Source of the DNA: Palaemon carinicauda
Taxonomy: Eukaryota; Arthropoda; Malacostraca; Decapoda; Palaemonidae
Direction of reading: 5' to 3'
Length of the DNA stretch: 64,000 bases
Assembly (NCBI RefSeq): GCF_036898095.1
Contig: NC_090765.1
Location: 28,566,915-28,630,914, forward strand
Shown in pieces: positions 1 through 9,935 of this stretch (position 1 is its first letter; the number at the start of each line of letters is the position of its first letter). The position numbers and the translations under genes are program-made. Under the pieces are notes generated by a model. That model made no database searches and was not told the DNA's origin. It saw only the letters and a list, made by a program, of their open reading frames with translations.

Positions 1-236
1 GTGTTTATTTTCATATTCATTTCCCATGTTATAGTGGTTGTTGTTGACATTTATTTTACTTATTAAAAGAACCTGTAATGATTTTAAGATCATAACAAGC
101 ATAAGTTTTTCCTTTGATTCTGACCATCCTGTAACACCCAGCATGTAGTACTAGTTATGAAATTATTTCAAACAGCCTTGCCTTCTCCATCATATGGCTC
201 AATACTACACTGTATTCTATAAGTTTTATTTCAGCT

Positions 237-341
237 ATGACCAGATTGTGGAATGATCTCCCTAATAAGGCAGTTGAAGCACTGGAACATCAGAGGTTCA
301 AACTTGCATCGAATGTTTTCATGTTGAACAGGCTGAAATGA
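237..341 (+). pseudogene. LINE ORF2 C-terminal remnant
   Basis: An open stretch ends in TGA at 339-341 and reads MTRLWNDLPNKAVEALEH and onward for 34 residues. The LWNDLP motif followed by an F-K helix close to the stop is typical of the extreme C-terminus of LINE reverse-transcriptase polyproteins. The frame stays open a short way upstream, but no RT motif is recognisable, so the copy is 5'-truncated. Its position just before the tail supports the call. Confidence 0.55.
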
Positions 342-480
342 GTCATTCTTCATAGTTTTTGTGACAAATCTATTTTGGGATATTTCATTCTTTATTCATC
401 ACTTTTCATGTAGTTTATTCCATATTTCATTTCCTTTCCTCATTAGGCATTTGTCCCTGTTGGAGACCTAATGGGGCTTA

Positions 481-872
481 TAACATCATGCTTTTCCAAC
501 TAAATTTAGCATAACATCTTGCTTTTCCAACTAAATTTAGCATAACATCTTGCTTTTCCAACTAAATTTAGCATAACATCTTGCTTTTCCAACTAAATGT
601 AGCATAACATCTTGCTTTTCCAACTAAATTTAGCATAACATCTTGCTTTTCCAACTAAATGTAGCATAACATCTTGCTTTTCCAACTAAATTTAGCATAA
701 CATCTTGCTTTTCCAACTAAATGTAGCATAACATCTTGCTTTTCCAACTAAATTTAGCATGACATCTTGCTTTTCCAACTAAATTTAGCATAACATCTTG
801 CTTTTCCAACTAAATTTAGCATAACATCTTGCTTTTCCAACTAAATTTAGCATAACATCTTGCTTTTCCAAC
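481..872 (+). repeat. 31-bp tandem array (about 13 units)
   Basis: Units start at 481, 512, 543 and every 31 bases to 853, the last being partial. The core is AACATCTTGCTTTTCCAAC followed by TAAATTTAGCAT. Units at 574, 636 and 698 carry AAATGTA where their neighbours carry AAATTTA, giving a 62-bp higher-order period. The unit matches the 3' tail of the retroelement family in this window (GCATCCTGCTTTTCCAAGTA), so the array is a local expansion of that tail. Confidence 0.95.
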
Positions 873-884
873 TTGTAGATTAGA

Positions 885-894
885 TGATAATAAA

Positions 895-939
<45 letters not shown>
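885..939 (+). repeat. (AAT)n microsatellite tail
   Basis: A run of AAT/TAA triplets directly follows the last 31-bp unit. It matches the trinucleotide tails at the 3' ends of the related repeats near 13291, 21335 and 43810, so it is probably the retroelement's own 3' tail. Confidence 0.85.
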
Positions 940-950
940 CTGTGATAAGG

Positions 951-1687
951 AAATCCCCTTACTAGAAACTGAGGAAACCTTTTATTTGACCATTGTTGAC
1001 TTGCAGCGGATGGTGCTTCTTGATATAAATAGTTGACCGTGAGCAAACTAACATTATTGACATGGAAACAAATGAAACATATTTCAGCCTGTGAATTAAT
1101 CTTCAGTGTGGCATGTACTAATTGTTTTATAGGTGGTTTTTGGAAATTAGATAAAATGTATCAAAGTATTAATTAAAGTTTAACTAAAAATCCATTTTCT
1201 TTAAAAATTTCTGTGATTTTCTCCTTTTTATATCTCCTATGCGTCTGCATAACATCTGACCTGCTGCATACTGTATGAACAACAATCTTGCTCAACGTTA
1301 TCATTTACTTCCTCTTCAAACAGAAACTTTTTATCCCCCAGAGCTTAGCTATGTTGGGAAAAATTACATATGCAAGTATTATTCTTGGAATTTTTGCAAT
1401 ATTTATCTTTACTTCATATTGCAAAAATTAAAATCTAGCTGCCCAGGACACCTTTCACTAATCACACTTTCTCTGCAAAATGTTTTAATGTAGCGCCTCT
1501 TTTCTTAAATGTCAACATCTCACTGGGGTCACTAACCAAGTTCGTAACCGATACCCATCAGCCTCAAGCAAAAGTAAGTTATAACTATTATTATTGAGAT
1601 TCCTCATTATGTTATGGATGTCGGAGTTCTTCAAAATCCTACTTATATACAGTAAACTTCCTGGTCACTGAACATTGATGCTATAAA
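951..1687. other. no recognisable feature
   Basis: AT-rich sequence with no convincing coding frame, RNA gene or repeat. It is probably intron or 3' flank of the minus-strand host gene. Confidence 0.5.
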
Positions 1688-1916
1688 ACACCTCATGCTT
1701 GAGGGTACACTTGGGCGCACTATTCTATCGTATTTCTCTTCCTCTTGTTTTGTTACAGGAGACATTTATTTTAATACTGTATTACTCTTCTTAAAATATT
1801 TCCTTTTCTTTTTTTCCCTTTCCTCACAGAGCTATTTTCCCTACTGGAGCCCCTGGCCTTATAGCATCCTGCTTTTCCATGTAGGGTTGTAGCTTAGTAA
1901 GTAAGTAATAATACTA
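1688..1916 (+). mobile_element. 5'-truncated tail-sharing repeat
   Basis: Begins in CTTGAGGGTACAC and ends with GCATCCTGCTTTTCCATGTA and GGGTTGTAGCTTAGTAAG followed by TAATAATA. It is collinear with the last third of the repeat at 43139-43880, so it is a 5'-truncated copy in the same orientation. Truncation at the 5' end and a simple 3' tail fit target-primed reverse transcription. Confidence 0.75.
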
Positions 1917-2409
1917 ATAATTGAAAGTGGATTGGACATTATTGCTAGTAAGTACTTTCCTATACTGGCATTCACCACCACGATTTGGATATTTTGGAAT
2001 CTGTATATGATTCTGCTCCAATTGTTTATAAATAATGATACTTTTCAGAACATTTCTCTTGAGCATATTTTCTCATTTTATTCTGAGACGGGGCAAATCT
2101 TATCCAAATATGGAACTTTCCGGCGATTTTCTTGAGAAACGCTGCCATCAGGTCCAGTTCATGTGAGTTTCAAGCACCTAGTGAGCTGCCTTAAAATTTT
2201 CTAAGCAATTGCTGTGAAGCACAAGCAATCGCAATGTTTTATTCATGGGAAATGAAGTAATTTCCAATAACATTTAAGCATTTGCTTGTGCTTAAGCAAA
2301 TGCTCGCAGCATTTGCTACTAGCAAAAGCATTTACTTTCTTCATTAATTGGAACTGAAGCAATTATTTAAAAATCCAAGCTAAAGTATTTGCTGGAAGTT
2401 TTATTCATC
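1917..2409. other. AT-rich spacer with AAGCAAATGC motif cluster
   Basis: No gene seen. From 2195 to 2400 the motifs AAGCAATTGC, GCATTTGCTT and their complements recur, including a perfect 10-bp inverted repeat at 2278-2303 (GCATTTGCTT, six-base loop, AAGCAAATGC). Confidence 0.5.
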
Positions 2410-3375
2410 AGTCTAATTGCCTCCGACTTTGCTCTACCTCAGACTTAGCAGGGGGAGAGGCACAGTTTTCGGCATCAGCCACAGCAAGGGACCAAAAGTC
2501 CGAGTAGTGGCCAGCAACACCAAGGTCGTCTGGTGCAGCGCCCAAGAGGGAAGGATCCACCTCTGAGAAAGTCGAAGTATGCCTCCTCACAACACTCAAC
2601 TTAAGGAATTCGAACAGAACTTCCTTCAACAGGAGACCATCTACACCCAGCGACAGTCATATCTGCAACGAATCTAAAAGAGCAGGTGCTCCCCGGGGGA
2701 AGGGGTGAAACTGTTTCACCAGGGGAATCGGTAATGTCCCTTGATCCTTGAGGTTGACCTGGGGTTCATAGAGCTGTGCTGCTACTCAGCCGTTCCCTGA
2801 GATGACCAGTCGATGAGCAGCTTCGGAGAGAGAGAGTGGGGGGTAAAAGGAGAAGTTTGAGATTTCTTCAACTTCGAGGAAGACCCCGAGGGGAGAAGAA
2901 TCTAACTTAAGAATTCTTTTCCTACACCTAAACCTGTCCCACTGGTTGGCATACCACTTCCAACACTCTAGACAAGTGCTCTCCCAGTCACATAGTTGGC
3001 CTCGGCAAGACGGACACAGTTGGTCCGGATCCTTCTCAAAGGCAGACAAAAATGTACTGCAAGAGCGGCCCTCAGATCCTGGACAGGTGCGTATTAGGCC
3101 GGTCAGAAGAAACACACACACTCTGAAAAGAGGAAGAAATAACAAAATTGATTGTAAAACAATCAACTGGCAAGTCAGGCTCAAGGCGGGAGTGAGAGAG
3201 CAGTAACGTTCACACTCTACCGAGCCAAACACAAAGTGGGTGCTTCGCCCAGGTGTGAGAGTGAACGGGGTAGCCAGCTACCCCTCATCCCTCCCACTAA
3301 GTAGCCGTTAGGGTAGCTATCCCTCACTAAAATATTATGACTCATCTTTCAGCTACGCCAAAGGTAATATCCCCT
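2410..3375 (-). mobile_element. DIRS-like 5' fragment (leader and gag start)
   Basis: Read on the minus strand, a leader (about 3375-3110) leads to a frame with a cysteine-rich gag motif like those in the other DIRS copies here. A pyrimidine-rich tract ending in CAG precedes the gag frame. No RT or recombinase follows, so it is a truncated copy. Assignment to DIRS rests on the gag motif and on similarity to the B-type gag, not on an RT. Confidence 0.5.
2786..3232 (-). pseudogene. DIRS-like gag N-terminal fragment
   Basis: An open frame of 148 codons. Its middle part carries CPSCRGQLC and then CLECWKW, a C-x2-C-x4-C ... C-x2-C arrangement that looks like a zinc-binding motif. Residues before about position 55 are probably leader read through rather than protein. 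A comparable motif (HTLCSTCRENL) occurs in DIRS element B at 49658-49924. The frame ends soon after the motif and no capsid-like helical region follows. Confidence 0.5.
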
Positions 3376-3703
3376 AGAAATAGTGAGTTTTTGTATTGAG
3401 TGACGGAACAAACTTTTTTAAGGATAGATGTCAACATTTAACCAGTTTCAAGCAAGACAGAAGCAATATGATTGCTAGGGAAGATTCATAGCAATATTTT
3501 TTTTTTAAATCCATTGTGTAATGGAGATTCACAGTAATAATACTTCTTAGATCTATCATGCAATTCTTCACCATATTTGATATTCTGAAAATAATCAAAG
3601 TTACATAGCCTAAAGGAAACCTAAAGTTAGATAAAAAAAAATAGCTTGTACTCATTTTAAGGATCAGAATCAGTACAAGAACTTTAACCAAAAACTATAT
3701 TAC
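3376..3703. other. intronic sequence 3' of MTPAP exon
   Basis: No coding signal. On the minus strand it begins with the donor GTAATA after the exon ending at 3704 and continues as AT-rich intron. Confidence 0.5.
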
Positions 3704-3915
3704 CTGGATGTAGAGGGCCTTGTGTTCGGGTTTGGTGAAATCATTGCCACTGACAACTGAAAGCCCTTTTTCTTTGAAGTCAAATTTATCGTAAAACTCT
3801 AAGAATCCTTTTAACAAAGTTTCTAAAGAATCCTTGTTATCAGATGGTGTTATTGTCCTCAAGTCTCTCAGAAATGTACAACTAATGCCATTCGTCTCAC
3901 GCCTATCACTGGATC
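3704..3915 (-). CDS. MTPAP: mitochondrial poly(A) polymerase, exon
   Basis: A 212-base exon bounded on the minus strand by TTTTTCTTAG (acceptor) and ATCCAG/GTAATA (donor). It starts with the last two bases of a split codon; with the G left by the exon at 11410 these make GGA (Gly). The 70 further codons include SCTFLRDLRTITPS and ETLLKGFLEFYDKFDFKEK and end in KALYIQ. These match the region of vertebrate MTPAP after the PAP-associated domain (FVRDLSRI, LLKEFFEYFGNFAF, SPLYIQ). The enzyme adds short poly(A) tails to mitochondrial mRNAs. The next 3' exon was not found in 1-3700. Confidence 0.85.
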
Positions 3916-4394
3916 CTAAGAAAAATATACAGTATTTAGACCTAATTATACAGTATACAGTATTTAATGAACAAGAATAGTATATTTACAAAACATAATG
4001 TGATTAATACACCTACATTAAATTACCTTCAACAGTTAAGCCAATTATAAACTTAATAACAAGAGAAATGAAATCTTAATGGAATAGATAATTTCTATAC
4101 TCACCTGAGGTGCAGCTGACTTCCTCCTTGAAACTAGCTCATGTTGACACCTACCATACAAAAAAGAAGTTTCCCATTTTCCCCTTCTCCAGTAACCTCC
4201 CCAAGATATATTATTGGTGATTATAAGGTGTTGTAAGGCCCGAAGTGTAGCATGAATAAGAGGAGACAAATTCAACAATCTACTGATACCACTAATCCAT
4301 AGGGAGGTGTGGAATTTAGATGAACCTATGGTGTGGATAGAAATAATTTTATTACCAGAATTCCATTTTTTCTCTGAATCTTACCTGAGGTTCA
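3916..4394. other. MTPAP intron, no other feature
   Basis: Intron between the exons at 3704 and 11410. It contains an open minus-strand stretch (4105-4330) ending in a good donor-like CTCAG/GTGAGT, but the flanking MTPAP exons join in frame without it, so it is not called an exon. Confidence 0.5.
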
Positions 4395-4929
4395 TGTACA
4401 GGGGGGTCCCCGACAAGAAGCGATGTAACCCGAATTTCAGTGTAAGTCGGAACACTATAAATAGATTACTCTAAACGGACTGTACTGTAAAGTATTGTAC
4501 TATAATAAAATGTATCAAATAACACAAAAACAGTATTAGAAAAAGAGAAAACAATTCCTTTCCACATGAATTAAAATAAATATTAATAAAAAAAAAAGAG
4601 AGAATAACTCCTTAACTTATTCCTATGGTTGACTTGCACACTGGAAAGAATGTTGCAAGGGACGGAGAGACAGGTTTATTGTGGAGAGGAAGTTGCAGAA
4701 GATGCTGGAGAAACTGGGGCAGGTGAGTCAGAATTCTCTGGAAGTGAAACAGAAGATAGTGGAGAAGCAATAGAGGCAGCTGAGATTGATTGTGGAGGCT
4801 CTGTAGCAATAAAGGCAGCTGAGGCTGATGGTATAGGCGCTGTAACAATAAAGGCAGCTGAGGTAGACAGTAGAGGCTCTGTTATTGGTAAATCTGCAGT
4901 AGTAGAGGCAGCTGATGTAGAGGGTGCAG
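4395..4929 (+). repeat. transposon-end-like segment and 39-bp minisatellite
   Basis: Near 4399 the sequence CAGGGGGGTCCCCGAC followed by GTAAGTCGGAAC resembles the terminal repeat of pogo/Tigger-type elements; no matching right end was found. Between 4773 and 4930 the motif GGCAGCTGA recurs at 4773, 4812, 4851 and 4914 (period 39, 39, then 63). In the plus frame 4629-4997 this encodes degenerate 13-residue repeats (KAAEADGIGAVTI). I do not recognise a protein and suspect a non-coding minisatellite. Confidence 0.4.
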
Positions 4930-6400
4930 GTCAAAGACTACTGTATATATTGAAGAAAGAAAAGATAGGAAGGCTGACCCTAATATCACTCAAATGAGTG
5001 TGCGAGTAAAAGATGCCAGATACTCCCATGCAAAACGAATGGCTCCATCTATAGAGTGGACGGTTAATCAGAGTGGTAATGCTTACGGGAATACTGTATA
5101 GGTTAGAATTCGATTATAAATTTTGCGACATATCTGTTCATAATTTGCAGTATATTTTATTCTTATATTTATGACATTCTTAAATTTTAGATAACTAAAT
5201 AGCAATTTTACAAATAGGTACATATATAGATTAAAAATACATATCCTTATGTTTCTCAGTCTATTTTTCAGGAAATTAAAAGATATATCTCTTATAAGTT
5301 AGTTAATTTTCTTGCAATATTAAATATTGTATATTACAATCATTATGAAGCTTCATCTGTGGTGGAAATGTGGGAGGTTGGACTGTGACACCCTAGCAGT
5401 ACCAGCTGAACTCGGCTGAGTCCCTGGTTAGGCTGGAGGAACGTAGAGAGTAGAGGTCCCCTTTTTGTTTTGTTTCTTGTTGATGTCGGCTACCCCCCAA
5501 AATTGGGGGAAGTGCCTTTGGTATATGTATGTATGTACAATCATTTTTATATGTTCTATACAATATCATGTTTGAATAAAGTAAAACATACTGTATATCT
5601 GATTTGTTAATCTTAGCCACAAGTGCATGTGTGTAGGCATACATTTAATTACAGTTTGTAAGGCACCATAGAATGGAGATATAAGGTGTAAATAACACAC
5701 ATTTGTGATTTTTCTTATTGAAACGGAAATACATGATGAACTCATGTATACTCTTGAGTAATATAAACAAATAAATGTATACATATAGAAACAAAAGGAA
5801 GAAAAAAATAGCATACAAGCCAACCAAAAATTTAAGATAAATCACATGCAAATGAACTTTGATAAATTATTCATACATAAAATAAATAACCCAGTAAATA
5901 GTATTGCGCATATAAAAATTGTAACCTCCCCCCAAAAAAAACATACAAGAAATTCAAAATTGCATTATGAATTACATGAAAATAAACTAGTAAATTATAA
6001 ATGAGAAAACATAATACTTAAAAAGGGTTTCTTCAAGAATTGAATACATCGTCCAAACATAAGACAAAGCAAGTATGCAAACATATAAAGCACAGACAGT
6101 AAACACACATTCAATGTACATGAAAATACAAATACAAACAAATAGTTTACAAATACTGTATTTTAGGAAATAGAAAAAATAAGAAGGCAAGGAACACACT
6201 AACAAAATAATGTGTTGAAACAGTATACTGTACTCCTATAATGCTACACAGGTGTGCAAACAAGCTGAAATATTCATACACTTATAAATTAAATCAAACT
6301 TAAATATAATATTTACCACTAAACATGTTCCTAATGCTAAATATGTCAGCTCCTGAGAGATATATTATTTCAATAGCTTTATGACCAAATAAAAAAAAAA
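4930..6400 (+). repeat. left inverted arm of P-like element
   Basis: About 1.47 kb including a 191-bp SINE. Reverse complement of 8027-9935 apart from indels. Similarity stops near 4930, where the left flank becomes the 39-bp minisatellite while the right flank differs. Confidence 0.75.
5345..5535 (+). mobile_element. SINE with 10-bp target-site duplication
   Basis: A 191-bp insertion flanked by TACAATCATT at 5335-5344 and 5536-5545. The body contains GACACCCTAGCAGTACCAGC and GGCTGAGTCCCTGG and ends in CCCCAAAATTGGGGGAAGTG plus a (TATG)n tail. The other arm of the inverted repeat (near 9560-9590) lacks the insert and shows the uninterrupted target, which proves the insertion boundaries. The stretch with GAGTCCCTGG could be a degenerate pol III B box, but tRNA ancestry is uncertain. 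Confidence 0.85.
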
Positions 6401-6519
6401 AGTTTTAAAAAAGTGTCTTGCGGATGCCTTTCCTTAATCTTATACCCAATATCAGTGGGGCTTACTCATTAGTAGCTCATATTTCATGTATTATACTGTT
6501 ATTGCTCACCGTTCTTTGT

Positions 6520-7960
6520 CCTTAGGGGACCTGTGAAACTCCTTATGAGGATCGGTTTTTTTCCGTTCATTGCAAACACCGGTTTTGATAAAATGAGAGT
6601 GAATCTAGCAGCACAGGTGTTTAACCATAGTGTAGCAGCTGGTTTATTTACACATGCAGCATTAGGGGCATTACCGCAAGAAGCGGAAAATAATTTATAA
6701 ATGATATTGATGAATTGTTTGATGTATATAACAGCAGCTGTGTATTTCATTTTTAAGAGAGGAAATGTGCAATTAGTGATAATAATAATATTAATTTATC
6801 ATCTGAAAAGGCTGATATGCTGTCAAGCGTAACTTTTATTGGAAGTAAAAGTAATATTCCATGTATAGCTGGTTAGCTTTTAAACATCTCAAGCCTTAAA
6901 ATGTTATGGAACCATATGAAGGATAGGAGTTTTAAATTCATTTTAACTAACAGGATAAATTAAGATTGTCTTGAAAATGTCTTTAGTGTACTATGAAGTT
7001 CAGGTGGAAATAATGACACTCCAAGTTCATATAAAATTAAAACCTTAATAAAAAATCCTCTATGTAACAATCTCATGAAAAATAATGTTAAAGGAAACTG
7101 CATACATGATAACACCCCAATACTGCAATATTTGAAGATCTGTGACTCAGAAACTAAACTTAATAAAAATTATTTTGAAAATAAAGATATTGTTAATTAA
7201 GATTGCCCTACAACAGATGAGGAACAAGTCCAAGAATTTTTTGAAAATCATTTAGAAGGTCCAATTGATAATTCACCAGTAGATTTGATAACTGATGAAC
7301 CTGAAGATGATGAATCCCTTAAAGCAATTGAGGAATTTGTTTCAAGCTTCAACCCATATAATGATGATAATCTTGAGACAGAACCAGATGCGACATTATC
7401 TATTCAAGATTTTATTTGTAATTTTGATCCCTTTGCTCCTGACAATAGTATTGACACCCCTTAGGACAATATATCTGATTATAGGCACAATTTGATAGAG
7501 AAAAATGCAGTAACTTACATAGCAGGATATGTATGCCATAAACTTGTCAAACATCACAAGTGTGATGCATGTAAATCAATACTTATCTGTGAAGATGGAC
7601 AAGATTTTGATTCAAGTAATTTGCCCTTGTTTCTTGGAAATAAAGATAGGAAAAAATGAAGATGGCTATGGTATCCAAGTACTATTATAACTAACAGTAT
7701 TAATGATTATGAATCAGCATTTCAAAGTAATATTGTAGATTTAATAATGAAAGACAATGTAAAACATAATTTAACTCAAGTTATTAAACAAATTAATGTA
7801 GATAACCTCAACGTTTGTGATGGTGTTGTAGATAAAACAATAGACATATTTAAAAAAATGCGTGTATGTTATTACGTTAAATTTCTTAACAGATCATTAA
7901 GGAAAAGAAAACATAGTGGTGGTAATTACTCAGGTCCCCGTAAAAAAGAAAACTAACAAA
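6520..7960 (+). pseudogene. P-element/THAP9-like transposase remnant
   Basis: Broken plus-strand frames in order: MRVNLAAQVFNHSVAAGL and LGALPQEAEN with DELFDVYNSS (6590-6740), then DCLENVFSVL and SSGGNNDTPSSYKIKTL (6960-7060), an acidic stretch (7210-7460), and NAVTYIAGYVCHKLVK with HKCDAC (7505-7570). These are the conserved blocks of P-element and THAP9 transposases in their usual order, including the YIAGYVxxKL block before a Cys-x2-Cys. The THAP DNA-binding domain and N-terminal half are missing, and there are several in-frame stops and frameshifts, so it is inactive. Confidence 0.75.
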
Positions 7961-8002
7961 GATGTCACATAGGTTCAGGTTATAGAATAGTCTATGCAAT
8001 GT

Positions 8003-9330
8003 TTTTTTTTTGGGGGGGGGGATTTTTAGTCATAAAGCTATTAAAATAATATATTTCTCAGGAGCTGACATATCTGGCGTTAGAAACATGTTTAGCGGTA
8101 TGTATTATATTTAACTTTGATTTAACTTATAAGTGCATGAATATTTCAGCATGTTTGCACACCTGAGTAGCATTACAAGAGTATACTGCTTCAACATATT
8201 TTGCTAGTGTCCCTTGTCTTCTTATTTTCTCTATTCCCTAAAGAAAGACTGACATTTTACAGTATTTGTATTTTCATGTACATTGAATGTGTCTTCACTG
8301 TCTGCGCTTTCTATGTTTGCATACTTGCTTTGCTTATGTTTGCACAATGTATCTATTTCTTTGAAGGAAACCTTTTTTTAGTATTATGTTTTCTCATATT
8401 TATAATTATATTAGTTTACAGTATTTGCATGTAATTCATGATGCAATTTTGGTTTGCCTGTATGTTTTTTTTATATGAGGAATATTATTTACTAAGATAT
8501 TTTTTCTTATGTATAATTTATTAAAGTTGATTTGCATGTATTTATCTTTCATTTTTGGGTTGGCTTGTATACTACCTTATTTCTATTTCCAAATCCCTTT
8601 TGATTATTTTTGTGTGATACAATTGAGTGCATTTTGTTCTTTTCGTTTATACAATAATACATATATGCAATGTTTTTTTTGTCATAAAGCTATTAAAATA
8701 ATATATTTCTGAGGAGCTGACATATTTGGCATTAGGAACATGTTTAGTGGTATGTATCATATTTAACTTTGATTTAACTTGTAAGTGCATGAATATTTCA
8801 GCATGTTTGCACACCTGAGTAGCATTACAGGAGTATACTGCTTCATCATATTTTGCTAGTGTCCCTTGTCTTCTTATTTTCTCTACTCCCTAAAGAAAGA
8901 CTAACATTTTACAGTATTTGTATACTGTATTTGTATTTTCATGTACATTGAACGTGTCTTCACTGTCTGCGCTTTCTATGTTTGCATACTTGCTTTGCTT
9001 ATGTTTGCACAATGTATCTAATTCTTGGAGAAAACCTTTTTCTAGTATTATGTTTTTCATATTTATGATTATATTAGAGTTTATTTGCATCTAATTCATG
9101 ATGCAACTTTGGTTTGCTAGTGTTTTTTTTTTCTTTTTAGTCTACAATTTTTATATGAGCAATATTCTTATTTATATATAATTTATCAAAGTTCATTTTC
9201 ATGTGATTTGTCTTGCATTTTTTTGTTCAGGTTGTATGCTACCTTATTTCTATTTCCAAACCCCTTTTGATTATTTTCATGTGTGATACAATTTTGTGTT
9301 ATTTTGTTCCTTTTGTTTGTACATTTATAC
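8003..9330 (+). repeat. direct tandem duplication of about 660 bp
   Basis: Two copies in direct orientation start near 8003 and 8665; CATAAAGCTATTAAAATAAT occurs at 8031 and 8693, a shift of 662. Both continue through CAGGAGCTGACATAT / GAGGAGCTGACATAT and on to CCTTTTGATTATTTT. The left arm carries this segment only once, so the duplication arose within the right arm. Confidence 0.85.
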
Positions 9331-9935
9331 ATTTATTAGTTTACAATACTAAACAGTATACATAAGTGCATCATGCTTTTCCATTTCAATAAAAATAAAA
9401 TACAACTGTGTTTTATATACACCTAATATCTGCATCCTACAGTGGCCTAAAAACTGTAATTAAATGTATTCCTATACATACACATTTGTGGCTAAGTTTA
9501 ACAAATCAGATATACAGTATGTTTTACTTTATTCGAATGTGGTATTGTAAAGAACATTTAAAAATGGTTGTAATATACTGTACAATACTTAAATTTGCAA
9601 GAAAATTAACTAAATCATAAGAGATATAGCTATCAAATTTCTGAAAAATAGACTGAGAAACATAATTTGAAATTTAGTTATATAAAATTTAAGAATGTCA
9701 TGATATGAGTAAAATATACAGTACTGACGTAGTAATGCAAATTATGAACAAATATGTCGCAAAATTTACAATCGAATTCATACCAAATTCCCGTAGGCAT
9801 TACCGCTCTGAATGTTTGACCGCTCGCTCAATAGATGGAGCCATTCGTTTCGCATGGGAGTATCTGGCATCTTTTATTCGTACACTCATTTGTGTTAAAA
9901 GGCTGAGCCTTCCTATCTTCCTTCAGTATATAGTA
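8027..9935 (-). repeat. right inverted arm of P-like element
   Basis: About 1.9 kb, inverted relative to 4930-6400 and longer because of the 660-bp tandem duplication. It contains the uninterrupted target of the left-arm SINE. Similarity to the left arm ends near 9935. Confidence 0.75.

Larger units (their letters stand above)
1..950 (+). mobile_element. LINE 3' end with repeat-type tail
   Basis: A 5'-truncated non-LTR retrotransposon 3' end. It holds the last codons of a LINE-like frame (237-341), an untranslated stretch, a tail segment at 440-500 (CCCTGTTGGAG, then GGGCTTATAACATC and TGCTTTTCCAAC) and an (AAT)n end near 885-939. The tail is clearly homologous to the 3' ends of the repeats at 1688-1916, 13291-13949 (inverted), 21335-23279 (inverted) and 43139-43880. 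The left boundary is not visible. The clade is not determined. Confidence 0.6.
4930..9935 (+). mobile_element. P-element/THAP9-like transposon with long inverted arms
   Basis: Two long arms, 4930-6400 and 8027-9935, are inverted copies of each other and enclose a decayed P-element-type transposase (6520-7960). Matching landmarks: CTCCTGAGAGATATATTATT on the left against AATATATTTCTCAGGAG on the right, and ATGGAGCCATTCGTTT / GGGAGTATCTGGCATC at both outer ends. The left arm carries a SINE and the right arm an internal tandem duplication, both after the arms formed. Target-site duplications of the whole unit were not identified. It lies in the MTPAP intron. Confidence 0.65.

Noticed and set aside
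481..872. CRISPR-like array
   Set aside because: The 31-bp units are head to tail without unique spacers and lie in a LINE tail of a eukaryotic genome.
4105..4330. Possible extra minus-strand exon ending in CTCAG/GTGAGT
   Set aside because: The MTPAP exons at 11410 and 3704 join directly with a complete codon and match the family without a gap; the stretch has no similarity to the protein and no good acceptor.
6499..6750. Minus-strand open frame of 83 codons
   Set aside because: It is antisense to the transposase remnant, whose plus-strand reading matches P-element motifs.
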